Shown in pieces: positions 10,265 to 21,594 of a stretch of 64,000 bases of DNA (within the stretch, counting starts at the first letter, position 1; each line of letters begins with the position of its first letter). The notes under the pieces are model-generated. The model did not search any database. It was given only the letters and a program-made list of their open reading frames with translations, and was not told where the DNA came from. The translations under genes and the position numbers were made by a program. Source of the stretch: Apostichopus japonicus (taxonomy: Eukaryota > Echinodermata > Holothuroidea > Aspidochirotida > Stichopodidae); assembly GCF_037975245.1 (NCBI RefSeq), contig NC_092563.1, positions 16,302,594 to 16,366,593 on the forward strand, in the 5' to 3' direction.

Positions 10265-13200
10265 CCAGTGTAATGTACTACTACATGTGAATACCAATGG
10301 TACTAGTTACTTCAATAGTAAACTTGATCATCACAAATTTCTTGGTAGAAATATTGCACTTTATTCAAACTCCACAGTGACTTTCAAGCTCCAACTCCTC
10401 AAGGCAGGTGACGTTCATCCAAACCCCGGTCCTGATGTTACACCAGCACCTACTCTTACTTCAGTCAAATCAAGACCTACATACTCTTACACCACGGAAC
10501 AGTTACTCCATATAAATCTAAATGTGAATGCCAAAGCCCATGTTTCTAACACTTTGTGGAGACATTTAGTGACTCTTGGTATAAACAACAGACATCCAAC
10601 ACATCGTGGAAATAGGGGGAAAGTTAAACATATTCCAAATTTCACATTGGAATCCACAAATTTAGAAACTGTCCGCAATTCAACTCCTACAAACACAACT
10701 ACCATCAAGAAAAAGGTTACAATGTGCCTTTGGAACATCCGGTCTGTCGGAAATAAAACCACATTTTTAAGTGACTACCTAATTGAGCATGATATTGATG
10801 TTATGTGCATAACAGAATCGTGGTTGAATGAAAATGATGCTGTTACCATTGGAGAATGCACACCACCAACATACTCCTTCTTAAATTATCCAAGAGGTAC
10901 TGATGACCACGGAGGTATTGCGATAGTTTATAAAACAGCGATGAAATTTCGGACATTCAAACCTAATCTGATTGCTCATACCTTTGAATATGCTTGCATC
11001 ACAGACCCGATAAATGGTATTACATATGTTGTCGTTTATCGCCCTGATCCTTTCCCAAAGAAAACTTTTGATTTCCTAGAAGAATTTGATGACTTTATTA
11101 CCAACATATCATCTTTAACAAGCAGATTATTCATACTAGGTGACTTCAACATCCATGTTGACAAGCCTGATCACCCAGTTGTTAGGAAATTTAACGCAAC
11201 TCTTGTTTCTTCTGGTTTGTACCAGCACATTCTTGAGCCTACACATAGGTCTGGACATACTCTGGATCTTGTCATAACACGCTGTGATGATGAATTAATC
11301 AATGAATTTAAGGTGAAAGTTAGCTCTTTATCTGATCATCACATGATTCATTGTGTGCTAAACCAAGAGAAATCTGTGCCTCTAAACTCCGTCACTACTT
11401 GCCGAAACTTCCAGCGTATGGACCACAATGCTTTTAAAAAAGACCTTGCATCTAAATTTTGTGAAGTACAATCTAGTGAGTCACCTGTGGAACTGCTGAC
11501 CAGCTTTGATTCAGCCATCACTTCTGTACTCGACAAGCACGCACCTCTCAAAACCAAGTCTCATAAGTTACGACCCAAGCAACCTTGGTATAATCGTGAT
11601 ATCAGTGTTGAAAGACGTTTGAGAAGGAAATTTGAGCGAAAATGGCGCAAATCGGGTACTGAGATCGATCGTATGGCTTATGAAAATCAGAGGGATAGAG
11701 TCAACCAATTGATTGATGCCAGTAAGATCGAGTTTTACAGGTCCTCTCTTGCAAATTCTGACAAAAAGGATGTTTTTAAAACTGTAAACTCCTTGCTCAA
11801 CAAAAACCGTAGAATTCTTCCTCAATCCGATTCACCTCAACTTCTGGCAAATGACTTTGCCACATTCTTCAAGGACAAGGTTGATAAAATCCGTAATGCT
11901 CTTGATGAGCAGCTGCCTGGCAATGATAAGGCTACCAATGAGATCAATGAACAGCCTACCGACTTGGAAATGTTTAATGAATTTGAACAGATTTCAGAGG
12001 AGGATGTACGGAAATTAGTGAAGGGGTTTGCAAGTAAATCATGCACCCTTGACACCATTCCTACGTGGCTACTAAAACAAAATCTAGACATCATGTTGTC
12101 TGCACTTACCTCAATCATAAATGCATCTCTCTCATCCGGCATTTTCCCAAATTCTCTTGGTCAAGCCATAATATCGCCAATTTTGAAGAAACCTTCCTTG
12201 GATCACAATGCTTTAAGTAGTTATCGTCCTGTATCAAATATCAGATTTGTGGCAAAGCTCATTGAAAAAGCTGTTGCCACACAGTTGAAACAGCACATAT
12301 CTCTGCACAATCTCGACGAGCCGTACCAGTCTGCATATAAGACACATAACAGTACTGAGACAGCACTCTTGAGGGTTAAAGATGATGTACTTAAGGCGAT
12401 GGACAAGTCTCATGTTGTTTTTCTGGTGTTATTGGACTTGTCCGCCGCCTTTGACACTATAGACCATGATGTACTGCTTAAGAGAATGAATACAAAGTTG
12501 GGAATATCAGGGATTGCCCTCCAATGGTTCAAATCCTACCTGTCTGATAGACAAAGCCGTGTTTCCATTGGCAACAACTACTCTGATCCTGTTGATTTAG
12601 AGTATGGACTGCCACAAGGCTCTATCCTTGGCCCCTTAAAGTTTGTAATCTACACACTCCCTCTCGGTAAAATCATTCGTCGTCATGCCTTAGACTTTCA
12701 TCTCTATGCAGATGACACACAGTTGTACTGTTCTTTTGACCCAAAAATACCAGGTGCACGGCAGCATGCTATTGAGAGGCTTCAACTGTGTATTGCTGAA
12801 ATCCAAGAGTGGATGTCTTGCAACAAGTTAAAATTAAATGAGAGCAAAACAGAGTTCATTGTGCTTGGATCACCCTATTTTCTTCAGAAACTGCCACCTG
12901 TGTTACTGAAAATCGGTGATGCACATATTGAACCAACACAGTCGGTTCGGAACTTGGGCATAATTTTTGATGCAAATATGACTATGACTAAACAAATATC
13001 TAGCCTCTGTCAATCAATACATTTCCAGTTAAGAAACATCCGGAGAATAAAGAGATATCTTGATAAAGAAACTCTCCATCATGTCGTCAGGGCTTTAGTC
13101 ATCTCTCGTCTCGACTATGGAAATCTTCTTCTTTTTGGTGCTACGGAACATGAATTGGACAGAGTTCAGAGATTGCAGAACAATGCTGCCCGGTTGGTAT

Positions 13201-13550
13201 GCTCCATATCCAAGAGAGATCACATTACTCCAACACTTAAAGAACTCCACTGGCTGCCAATAAGGGAAAGGATTCAGTTTAAACTCTGTCTTTATGTCTT
13301 TAAATCCATGAACAATACTGCACCTGTTTATTTATCCAATCTACTGTCACCTTATACTCCCCAAAGAACTCTCCGCTCTACTCATGACATAACCCGCTTG
13401 AATGTTCCTAGAACGAACAAGGTCTTGGGTCAGAAATCGTTCAGTGTAGCCGGTCCACAGTCATGGAACAATCTCCCTCGTACTATCAGAGAAACTGACA
13501 ATATCTCTCAATTTCGTAGTAATCTTAAGACTCACCTATTTCCATGCTAA
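10209..13550 (+). CDS. Intact LINE ORF: signal-like N-terminus, 2A-like motif, AP-endonuclease and reverse transcriptase (L2/CR1 type)
   Basis: The ORF has no frameshift or internal stop. I favour the ATG at 10209 (A at -3, G at +4) over 10179. Residues 1 to about 22 are hydrophobic, like a signal peptide. Residues 67-75 are GDVHPNPGP, close to the ribosome-skipping 2A consensus but with His where Glu is usual. The endonuclease follows, with ITESWLNEND, LGDFNIHVD and SDHHMI. The reverse transcriptase follows, with SSYRPVSN, LLDLSAAFDTIDHDVL, GLPQGSILGP and YADDTQLY (residues 833-836). All these catalytic residues look intact. It lies in an intron of the minus-strand gene, in antisense orientation. 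It copies itself by target-primed reverse transcription. Known from the family: some L2 and CR1 LINEs carry N-terminal 2A sequences. Confidence 0.93.
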   Translation: MAYTKLAFVVCILLHCTIFQCNVLLHVNTNGTSYFNSKLDHHKFLGRNIALYSNSTVTFKLQLLKAGDVHPNPGPDVTPAPTLTSVKSRPTYSYTTEQLLHINLNVNAKAHVSNTLWRHLVTLGINNRHPTHRGNRGKVKHIPNFTLESTNLETVRNSTPTNTTTIKKKVTMCLWNIRSVGNKTTFLSDYLIEHDIDVMCITESWLNENDAVTIGECTPPTYSFLNYPRGTDDHGGIAIVYKTAMKFRTFKPNLIAHTFEYACITDPINGITYVVVYRPDPFPKKTFDFLEEFDDFITNISSLTSRLFILGDFNIHVDKPDHPVVRKFNATLVSSGLYQHILEPTHRSGHTLDLVITRCDDELINEFKVKVSSLSDHHMIHCVLNQEKSVPLNSVTTCRNFQRMDHNAFKKDLASKFCEVQSSESPVELLTSFDSAITSVLDKHAPLKTKSHKLRPKQPWYNRDISVERRLRRKFERKWRKSGTEIDRMAYENQRDRVNQLIDASKIEFYRSSLANSDKKDVFKTVNSLLNKNRRILPQSDSPQLLANDFATFFKDKVDKIRNALDEQLPGNDKATNEINEQPTDLEMFNEFEQISEEDVRKLVKGFASKSCTLDTIPTWLLKQNLDIMLSALTSIINASLSSGIFPNSLGQAIISPILKKPSLDHNALSSYRPVSNIRFVAKLIEKAVATQLKQHISLHNLDEPYQSAYKTHNSTETALLRVKDDVLKAMDKSHVVFLVLLDLSAAFDTIDHDVLLKRMNTKLGISGIALQWFKSYLSDRQSRVSIGNNYSDPVDLEYGLPQGSILGPLKFVIYTLPLGKIIRRHALDFHLYADDTQLYCSFDPKIPGARQHAIERLQLCIAEIQEWMSCNKLKLNESKTEFIVLGSPYFLQKLPPVLLKIGDAHIEPTQSVRNLGIIFDANMTMTKQISSLCQSIHFQLRNIRRIKRYLDKETLHHVVRALVISRLDYGNLLLFGATEHELDRVQRLQNNAARLVCSISKRDHITPTLKELHWLPIRERIQFKLCLYVFKSMNNTAPVYLSNLLSPYTPQRTLRSTHDITRLNVPRTNKVLGQKSFSVAGPQSWNNLPRTIRETDNISQFRSNLKTHLFPC

Positions 13551-13952
13551 GTTGTGTCTGTGTCACAAGCGCTATGATCTAGATGGAATAGCGCTATATA
13601 AATATTAATTGTTGTTGTTGTTGTTGTTGTCAATGGAACAAGACTGTATTCATATGAAGCCATATGTGCAGTGCACCATTCGTGAATGATGGTTATAACA
13701 TTTTCACCTTCTTATCGCAGCTAGATTTTAATTGTAATGGTATATCTGATAGAAAGTGCAGTTTCCTGGACAAAAGAACGCATTTCACAAAAGAAGAACC
13801 ATTTCCTTCTTCTGAATAAAGGAATGGTCAGAAAGGCAGATCACTTTGCTGTTAACTGGCTGCATACAGATTTCAGAGCTCAGTTTACTAATTGTATCTT
13901 ACATGAAAGACGAAGAAAAAATAAAGCTAACAAAAATAATTTTTACTAGTTA

Positions 13953-14285
13953 TAAGTTAAGTTAATGGCACTACTTAACAATTTCAGAGGTTACCTTATG
14001 CGAGAAACAGTGAAATATTGCACGATTTAACAGCTGCTATGATCACAAATAATATCTTTGCAAGCTATGAATAAGTGTTTCTGGAACCATTATATATTAC
14101 CTTGCAACCAAATATTTGTTAAGTTAAGTTAATGGCACTACTTAACAATTTCAGAGGTTACCTTATGCGAGAAACAGTGAAATATTGCACGATTTAACAG
14201 CTGCTATGATCACAAATAATATCTTTGCAAGCTATGAATAAGTGTTTCTTGAACCTTTATATATTACCTTGCAACCACACATTTG
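13953..14285. repeat. Tandem duplication, ~160 bp unit x2
   Basis: Two consecutive copies of a unit starting AAGTTAATGGCACTACTTAA and containing GAGGTTACCTTATGCGAGAA, near-identical. The same AAGTTAATGGCACT start recurs in other introns (15370, 17583, 22249). Confidence 0.8.
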
Positions 14286-14469
14286 TTCTAGAGCTGAGGT
14301 GTTTATTACTGCCCTGGAAGTTATGAATGTAGTTGCTACAGCATCCACTATTCACAGAAAGTGTGAGATGTAATAAACAACACCTAATTGTAAACAAAGT
14401 GAGACATTTTGAGTCAACATTCTCTGTTGATATTAGATGAAATTCCTCTCAAAGTTTCCTTCTACCGGG

Positions 14470-14565
14470 AGGATGAGTACAGTAATAACCATCAAGGAAA
14501 GTCAATTCTTCGCAAGTTCCACCATTCTGGCAAGGATTTGAATCACGCGCACATGTAAAATTAAG
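14470..14565 (-). pseudogene. Decayed EGF exon related to type G
   Basis: The sequence keeps CQNGGTC and LTFLDGYYC from a type G EGF. The rest is lost: the fifth-cysteine segment is replaced by THPPG, and neither a donor nor an upstream glycine lead remains. It is read as a relic of an exon deleted at its 3' side. Confidence 0.65.
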
Positions 14566-14739
14566 AAGTGTTACAGACCCTCAATCTAAGTAAGATATCT
14601 GGGGCCTGTTTCACTAAACTTGACTTACGCACACAGGACTTAGTGCTCTAAGGACATGACTTACACTGAGATGTTTCTTAGTAAAGAACAGTTTGGATGT
14701 TTTTTTTTACTCTCATCAAAAAGACAACGGTTTTCTTAC

Positions 14740-14859
14740 CACCTGGACATTCTTGACCGATGCTGCCATCTGGACAAAAACAAATATATCCAAAGGGAGT
14801 TTCTTCACAAGTTCCTCGGGGACCACAAGGATTTGGATCACAAGCTCCGCCTCCTCCTC
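14740..14859 (-). CDS. EGF exon, type A
   Basis: Forty codons, phase 1-1, ending CPGG. It is otherwise identical by eye to the exon at 8062-8181, which lies on the other side of the LINE insertion. Confidence 0.88.
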
Positions 14860-14991
14860 CTGTTACAAGAGAAAATAAGTAAGAAAATAATAAGAAAATC
14901 CACTCATCAGTTATGGAGCCAACTTGGCACTAGCTATATCAAATTTTTACTTCTTACATGCAAACAAATACATACACACACACTTAGTTAC

Positions 14992-15120
14992 CATTTTCAC
15001 AGTTTACACCAAAGGTACCAGGTAGACAGGTACAAATATATGCCCCATCTGAGAAAGCAAGTTCCAAACAAGATCCATCATTGAAACAAGGATTTGGATC
15101 ACAAGCTCCGCCTCCTCCAC
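14992..15120 (-). CDS. EGF exon, type B
   Basis: Phase 1-1, 129 bases, with the same module as 16488-16616. Acceptor is CTTGTTACAG and donor is GTAACTAAG. Confidence 0.88.
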
Positions 15121-15713
15121 CTGTAACAAGAGAAAATAAATAAGAAAATAATAAGAAATCCATTCATTAGTTATGGAGCCAACTTGGCACTAGCTGTATG
15201 AAATCTTTACTTCTTACATGCAAGCAAATACCTATACACACAAAACCACTCAAAGCAAATATTCAATATTCTGTAGCAAGAAACAAAACAGAAAAATAAA
15301 TCTAACACACAAAAATACTGGTTATAAAATATCTAGTGAATAAATTAATTAAGACTTATTGCATTGTCTAAGTTAATGGCACTGATCGAATTGCGCATTT
15401 GAAGTTATGTTCCTAAGTCATGACATTGAGTTGTATCTCTTGATCTGTATATAGTGGGATACATTGTCTGACTCTTACAAAGACAATGTAACAGATATTT
15501 TCACAAATAACTTATCAAACCAGAGACTGTGGGTTTCAGATTACAGGACCTCAATCTAAATAAGATATCTGGGGCGGCCTGTTTCACTAATCTCGACTTA
15601 GGCACACAGGACTTAGTGCTTTGCAGACTTGACTAACACTAGGATGCGTCTTAGTAAAGAACTGTTTGGATGTTGTTTTTTTACTCTCATGAAAGAGACA
15701 AAGGTTTTCTTAC

Positions 15714-15833
15714 CATCTGGACATTCTTGACTGATGCTGCCATCTGGACAAAAACAAATATATCCAAAGGGAGTTTCTTCACAAGTTCCTCGGGGACCAC
15801 AAGGATTTGGATCACAAGCTCCGCCTCCTCCTC
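15714..15833 (-). CDS. EGF exon, type A
   Basis: Forty codons, phase 1-1. The core ends in GSISQECPDG, where the copies at 8062 and 14740 have GSIGQEC. Splice sites are intact. Confidence 0.88.
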
Positions 15834-15965
15834 CTGTTACAAGAGAAAATAAATAAGAAAATAATAAGAAAATCCACTCATCAGTTATGGAGCCAACTTG
15901 GCACTAGCTATATCAAATCTTTACTTCTTACATGCAAACAAATATATACACACACACTTAGTTAC

Positions 15966-16094
15966 CATTTTCACAGTTTACACCAAAGGTACCAGGTAGA
16001 CAGTTACAAATATATGCCCCATCTGGGAAAGGAAGTTCCGAACAAGATCCATCATTGAAACAAGGATTTGGATCACAAGCTCCGCCTCCTCCAC
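15966..16094 (-). CDS. EGF exon, type B (divergent loop)
   Basis: Phase 1-1. It differs from the neighbouring copies at several residues: a SELPFPDG loop and CNCLPG in place of CTCLPG. It is the last of the three at 261-base spacing. Confidence 0.88.
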
Positions 16095-16226
16095 CTGTTA
16101 CAAGAGAAAATAAGTAAGAAAATAATAAGAAAATCCACTCATCAGTTATGGAGCCAACTTGGCACTAGCTATATCAAATTTTTACTTCTTACATGCAAAC
16201 AAATACATACACACACACTTAGTTAC

Positions 16227-16355
16227 CATTTTCACAGTTTACACCAAAGGTACCAGGTAGACAGGTACAAATATATGCCCCATCTGAGAAAGAAAGTTCC
16301 AAACAAGATCCATCATTGAAACAAGGATTTGGATCACAAGCTCCGCCTCCTCCTC
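16227..16355 (-). CDS. EGF exon, type B
   Basis: A 129-base phase 1-1 exon. It is the middle copy in a tandem run of three type B exons at 261-base spacing (15966, 16227, 16488). The cysteine pattern is intact. Confidence 0.88.
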
Positions 16356-16487
16356 CTGTTACAAGAGAAAATAAGTAAGAAAATCATAAGAAAATCCACT
16401 CATCAGTTATGGAGCCAACTTGGCACTAGCTATATCAAATTTTTACTTCTTACATGCAAACAAATACATACACACACACTTAGTTAC

Positions 16488-16616
16488 CATTTTCACAGTT
16501 TACACCAAAAGTACCAGGTAGACAGGTACAAATATATGCCCCATCTGAGAAAGCAAGTTCCAAACAAGATCCATCATTGAAACAAGGATTTGGATCACAA
16601 GCTCCGCCTCCTCCAC
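16488..16616 (-). CDS. EGF exon, type B
   Basis: Phase 1-1, 129 bases: CDPNPCFNDGSC and CTCLPGTFGVNC. This exon and its downstream intron are near-identical to 14992-15120 and its intron, as part of a ~1.5 kb repeated block. Confidence 0.88.
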
Positions 16617-17211
16617 CTGTAACAAGAGAAAATAAATAAGAAAATAATAAGAAATCCATTCATTAGTTATGGAGTCAACTTGGCACTAGCTGTATGAAAT
16701 CTTTACTTCTTACATGCAAGCAAATACCTATACACACACAAAACCACTCAAAGCAAATATTCAATATTCTGTAGCAAGAAACAAAACAGAAAAATAAATC
16801 TAACACACAAAAATACTGGTTATAAGATATCTAGTGAATAAATTAATTAAGACTTATTGCATTGTCTAAGTTAATGGCACTGATCGAATTGCGCATTTGA
16901 AGTTATGTTCCTAAGTCATGACATTGAGTTGTATCTCTTGATCTGTATATAGTGGGATACATTGTCTGACTCTTACAAAGACAATGTAACAGATATTTTC
17001 ACAAATAACTTATCAAACCAGAGACTGAGGGCTTCAGATTACAGGACCTCAATCTAAATAAGATATCTGGGGCGGCCTGTTTCACTAATCTCGACTTAGG
17101 CACACAGGACTTAGTGCTTTGCAGACTTGACTAACACTAGGATGCGTCTTAGTAAAGAACTGTTTGGATGTTGTTTTTTTACTCTCATGAAAGAGGCAAC
17201 GGTTTTCTTAC

Positions 17212-17334
17212 CATCTGGACATTCAGGACTGAAGCTGCCATCTGGACAAAAACAAATATGTCCAATGGGAGTTTCTTGACAAGTTCCTCGGGGACCACAA
17301 GGATTTGGATCACAAGCTCCGCCTCCTCCTCCTC
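17212..17334 (-). CDS. EGF exon, type A (extra glycine)
   Basis: Forty-one codons, one glycine codon longer than the other type A exons because of an extra GGA in the leading glycine run. The core reads CGPRGTC and CFCPDGSFSPEC. It is phase 1-1 with normal splice sites. Confidence 0.87.
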
Positions 17335-17741
17335 CTGTTACAAGAGAAAATAAATAAGAAAAAAATGAGAAAATCCACTCATTAGTTATGGAGCCAACTT
17401 GGTACTAGCAATGTGACATATATACTTCTTACACACAAGCAAATACATACACACACAACCACACTAACCAAATATTCAATTTCCTTTCAAAAAAAGATAA
17501 CAGAAAAATAAAGCTAATTTTTTTTTTAATTAGTTATAAGGTATCTAGAAAATAAATGAATGAAAAATTATTACAAGTCTTAAGTTAATGGCACTTGTTA
17601 ACAATTTCAGAAATTTGGTATAGCAAGAAACTGTATTATTGCATTAATTACTTTATTTAGCATTGCATTGTCACTTTGAGGCACTCTGACAAAAGTCATG
17701 TAATGTTAAGACGTATTACAGACCCTCAATCTTAATAAGAT

Positions 17742-17821
17742 ATATGTTTGTGTAAAAGTAAGTTGGCCTGACGTTTCGATCCTAACAGGATCTTCTTCAG
17801 AGGCTAAATGAAATATATATG
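17742..17821. other. ~75 bp insertion relative to paralogous introns
   Basis: The paralogues at 18665 and 22404 read straight from AAGATATAT to TTGGATAAAC. Here about 75 bases containing GATCCTAACAGGATC, a perfect small hairpin, are inserted. Confidence 0.6.
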
Positions 17822-18179
17822 TTTGGATAAACTTGTTTAGTAGATCATAATTAGTGAGGTATGAACCAATTATTTCTGTACAGAACTTGTGATGCTCCAC
17901 AAGAGAAAAAAAAACATTCCTTTGTTTTGTTGGCAACCTTTTGTCTGATTTCATAAACATAAATAAACTTATGTCTAACTTCATTGTTTCATTCTGCTGG
18001 CAATGTTGTTGGACTAAAGTCACCAATGTATTCAGGTGGCTGGTCTTTGCCATTTAATGGTTGGATATGGTATGACCCGATTGTAGCAAATTCAAGACAA
18101 ATACAGACTGTAAGGAGATAATCAAGTCTTGTCAATTTCTTGCTATTAAACGGAAGAGAGAAGCTATTCCCTTAGTTAC

Positions 18180-18305
18180 CATTTTCACAGTTTACACCAA
18201 AGGCATCAGGAGGACAATTACAGTAATAACCATCAAGGAAAGTAAATTCTTCGCAAGTTCCACCATTCTGACAAGGATTTGAAGCACACGACCCATCTCC
18301 GCCTC
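18180..18305 (-). CDS. EGF exon, type G
   Basis: Forty-two codons, phase 1-1, with CASNPCQNGGTC and CNCPPDAFGVNCENG. The acceptor is GATCTTGCAG and the donor is GTAACTAAG. It is related to the decayed copy at 14470-14560, and its C-terminal half resembles type B. Confidence 0.87.
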
Positions 18306-18839
18306 CTGCAAGATCAAAATAACAAACAAGCAACGGCACATTAATTCTGCATTTTGAGTAATGTTCTTTAAGTCATTAGCTGCATCTCTTGATCTGTATA
18401 TAGTGGAACATATTGTCTGACTCTTACATAGACAATGTACCAGATATTTCAATGGTAGGTTCTAATAAAGATGTTATTATCTTGGTTGCAAGTTGGGGGG
18501 GGGGGAGGGGGGTCACAAATAACTTCTAAGCTTCTAATAAGCTTCTCATAGAGAGGAAGACAACATAACAATAATAAACTTTATCCAGCATTGCATTGTC
18601 ACTTGGAGTCACTCTGACCAAAGTCATGTAATGTTAAGACGTAATTACAGGACCTCAATCTAAATAAGATATATGTTTGGATAAACTTGTTAAGTAGATC
18701 ATAATTAGTGAGTTATGAACCAATAATTCCTGTACAGAACATGTGATGCTCCACAAAAGAAAAAATTCTCCTTTTTTTTGGTTGGCAACCTTTTGTCTGA
18801 TTGCTTAAACATAACTACACTTTTGTCTAACTTCATTGT

Positions 18840-19480
18840 CTAACTTTCATCAATGGCCCACCGAATATGTATTGGAAGGGGCTTGTATTATACAAATGAT
18901 TAAAATCATTAAGGTTAAATAACCTGTGGCTCTGTACAATAAAGGGTCATTTTCATCTACCAACAGCCTTTCTTGGTGAAAATGGAGCCTGTTAACGTGA
19001 CAGATGCTTGCCTCAACCCTCAGTACCTGTTACCCTCTATCCCGCAGACTTCCGGTGAAGGGAGTTCCTCTACCACAGATAAAAATGAACTAGATGCAGC
19101 AGGTTGGGCCTCAGAAAAGACCTTTGCTGAATTTTATGACAAACCAATCACCAGAGGTGATTTATTTGCATCGGGGGTGCTCGGAACAAATATTCCGGCT
19201 TAGCCTCATCATGTGTTTTTGTTTTAATGTAACCACAAAAATATATGGTGTTGTTTTGTTACATGCCCTAAAGTAAGGTATACCTTCTTTGTTCTGCTGA
19301 AGCAAAAATAGAAAATATAAGACAGGCAATAACTTTCGTTTTCCTCTCTTGTGGTCACGTTGCTTTAAAGTCTCATGTTAAACCGAAGTGAGTGTGATGG
19401 TATGTAGAATCTAATAATTAAACGAGACTTAGTTGAAGTTTGATTGTGATTCTACTTACCGTCACACGATCGGAGGGATA
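18840..19480 (+). mobile_element. Probable DIRS/Ngaro-type retrotransposon remnant
   Basis: A plus-strand frame at 18973-19203 ends with AAGWASEKTFAEFYDKPI, which resembles the C-terminal end of tyrosine recombinases of DIRS-like elements. Downstream lies an inverted repeat GTAGAATC...GATTCTAC at about 19402-19456. Only the 3' end of the element is present. Confidence 0.5.
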
Positions 19481-19921
19481 ACATGCCCACCACTTTTTTA
19501 ATATTAAAACTGTATACCCCTCCCTGTTATCCATGTCATGACCACACCTTGGCTTTAAACTCTGAGCTGGCAAGACAATGCGCTACTCATGTTATCCCTT
19601 GAATTATTGCAAGTCTTAAGTTAATGGCAATTGCTAACAATTTCAGAGGTTACTAAAGCAAGAACAGTGTATTATTGCATGGATTACTTTATCCAGCATT
19701 GAGTTGTCACTTTGAGTCACTCTGACAAAGTCATGTAATATTAAGACATATTCCAGGCCCTCAATCTAAATTAAGATATCTGGGGCCTGTTTCACTAAAC
19801 TCGACATACACACACAGAACTTAGTGCTCTGCGGACTTGACTTACACTAAGATGCTCCTTAGTAAAGAACTGTTAGGTCAGGTGTTTTTTACTCTCATGA
19901 AAGAGACAAAGGTTTTCTTAC

Positions 19922-20032
19922 CATCTGGACATTCAGGACCGATGCTGCCATCTGGACAAAAACAAATATGTCCAAAGGGAGTTTCTTGACAAGTTCCTCC
20001 AGTACCACAAGGATTTTGATCACAAACTCCTC
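19922..20032 (-). CDS. EGF exon, type A-prime
   Basis: Thirty-seven codons with CDQNPCGTGGTC and CFCPDGSIGPEC, phase 1-1. Acceptor is ATTGCTCCCACAG and donor is GTAAGAAAAC. It is the duplicate of 22963-23073. Confidence 0.87.
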
Positions 20033-20374
20033 CTGTGGGAGCAATATTCATAATAAAGAGATGAGCAGACTGACATTAAAGACACTTCACAGCAAACAAA
20101 GCTTCATTTACATGCAGGCACCTCCCACTCATATGAATGATGCAATTCATCATTGACATGCCATCAAATGTAATGAATGAGTGATTTAGGTTATTTTATA
20201 ACTTAACAACAAACAAAGCTTTATTCGCATGCTAACACCTCCCAGTCATGAATATGAATGATGCAATTCATCGGGGACATGACAATCAGATGTTGAAAAG
20301 CCTCATACTAATGTTCCAAAAATGTATATATATATATATAAAAAAAAACAAGAAAACACCAATGATTCTCTTAC

Positions 20375-20497
20375 CACTTGCACAGTCTTGCCCAATGCTA
20401 CCATCTGGACAAGTACAAATGTGTACATCTATGAAGGGAATCGAATCACAAGTTCCGCCATTCCGACAGGGATTTGGATCACAGGGTCCGCCTCCGC
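20375..20497 (-). CDS. EGF exon, type C
   Basis: A phase 1-1 exon with CDPNPCRNGGTC and CTCPDGSIGQDC. It is the parental or daughter copy of 23415-23537. The final glycine-serine segment before the donor reads CASG. Confidence 0.87.
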
Positions 20498-21594
20498 CTT
20501 TAACAGAAATTACGAATAAACCACATAAACTAATGACTAGAGATTTGCCAAGGTCATAAATTCATGAATAACTCAACCATTTAACTAACCTCTTATATAA
20601 TGTTTAGATTGAAAGGTACATCACATCTTCATTATTTTTCAAAGTGAGATATATACAGAAGCCAGTGGAATCTCTCAACCGACAACTTAATTAATACTCA
20701 GTGAATGCCATTAGTTAGCCAGTCCATTGACAAGCAAGACATGTGGTGATATTATTCATTTCAAAACTTTAAGGCACTTAAAGGCTTAAACTTTAAGACT
20801 CGCTCCAAACCTCGTGCCACTGTCTGAAAAAGTTAACTTTCCTTGGCTTGCAATGACGTTTTCTTCTTCTTGTCGCTGCAAAATGCAGACAGCAATGAAA
20901 CATGATACCTTTTTATCTTTTATCTAGACCTGAGATGTCCACGCTGCTATGTACTATGTGTTGTGGGTATTGACCTTGACGGTAGCAAGCTGTGTGTGTA
21001 TTTTCTGGGATCGATGGTGGTGTCTAACACTTCTGTTACACCTCATTCGTAACAAGGTCAGATTACCTGCATTATTTTTACGCGAGTCTTCACACCCTTT
21101 AATATGATGAATATATATTATGGAACCAATTCCCATCGATCTTGAGCTCAGTGCTAGCTGCTTAGAGGTCAACTTACGTACGTCATAATTACAATTTCAC
21201 ACGCATGTACGCGGCTATTTTTACAAGGACCAGTACGAGCATGAAGGTGTTTCTGTAAGGGTGTCAGAGTACTACTAAAAAAGAGAGTTATACTAGTTCT
21301 TTTAAACTAAACTAACCCTCGCATGTTTGAGGAAGCTAGGTTGGTATATGTATGAGAGTGGTAACGTCTTTAAAAATAGATTAGTATTTTGGGTCCAAAC
21401 TAAATGATGCTATTTATGGCAGCACTAGCAAACATAAATGCATCCAACTCAAGAGGTGCTTATAATGAATGGATGATATATTAATCTACAGTGGCCAGAA
21501 TCTTATGTTCAGTATTAGCTACAGGGAGTGAGGTGGACTAGGCTAAAACCTATACCATGCTTTAGTTCACATACAAGCGGCTATGATGCCGATG

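Larger units (their letters stand above)
9890..13632 (+). mobile_element. Full-length L2/CR1-type LINE
   Basis: The element spans the tandem 5' units, the long ORF and a short 3' tail. The tail has a stem-forming pair AGCGCTAT / ATAGCGCT at about 13568-13599, then TATAAATATTAATTG and a (TTG)n run at about 13607-13631. A hairpin followed by a simple-repeat tail is typical of L2-like LINEs. The 5' limit is uncertain. Confidence 0.85.
14990..17213. repeat. Repeated exon-intron block, ~1.5 kb apart
   Basis: The stretch from the type B exon at 14992 through the intron to about 15713 is repeated at 16488-17211 with very few changes. The three type B exons between the copies are spaced exactly 261 bases apart. 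Confidence 0.85.
19869..21591. repeat. Tandem segmental duplication, copy 1
   Basis: About 1.72 kb from AACTGTTAGGTCAGG to CTATGATGCC is repeated at 22908-24630 with very few differences. It carries two EGF exons (types A-prime and C). Confidence 0.9.

Noticed and set aside
14656-16580. Plus-strand 80-140-codon frames repeated over the EGF array
   Set aside because: They are antisense shadows of the duplicated EGF exons and their introns.
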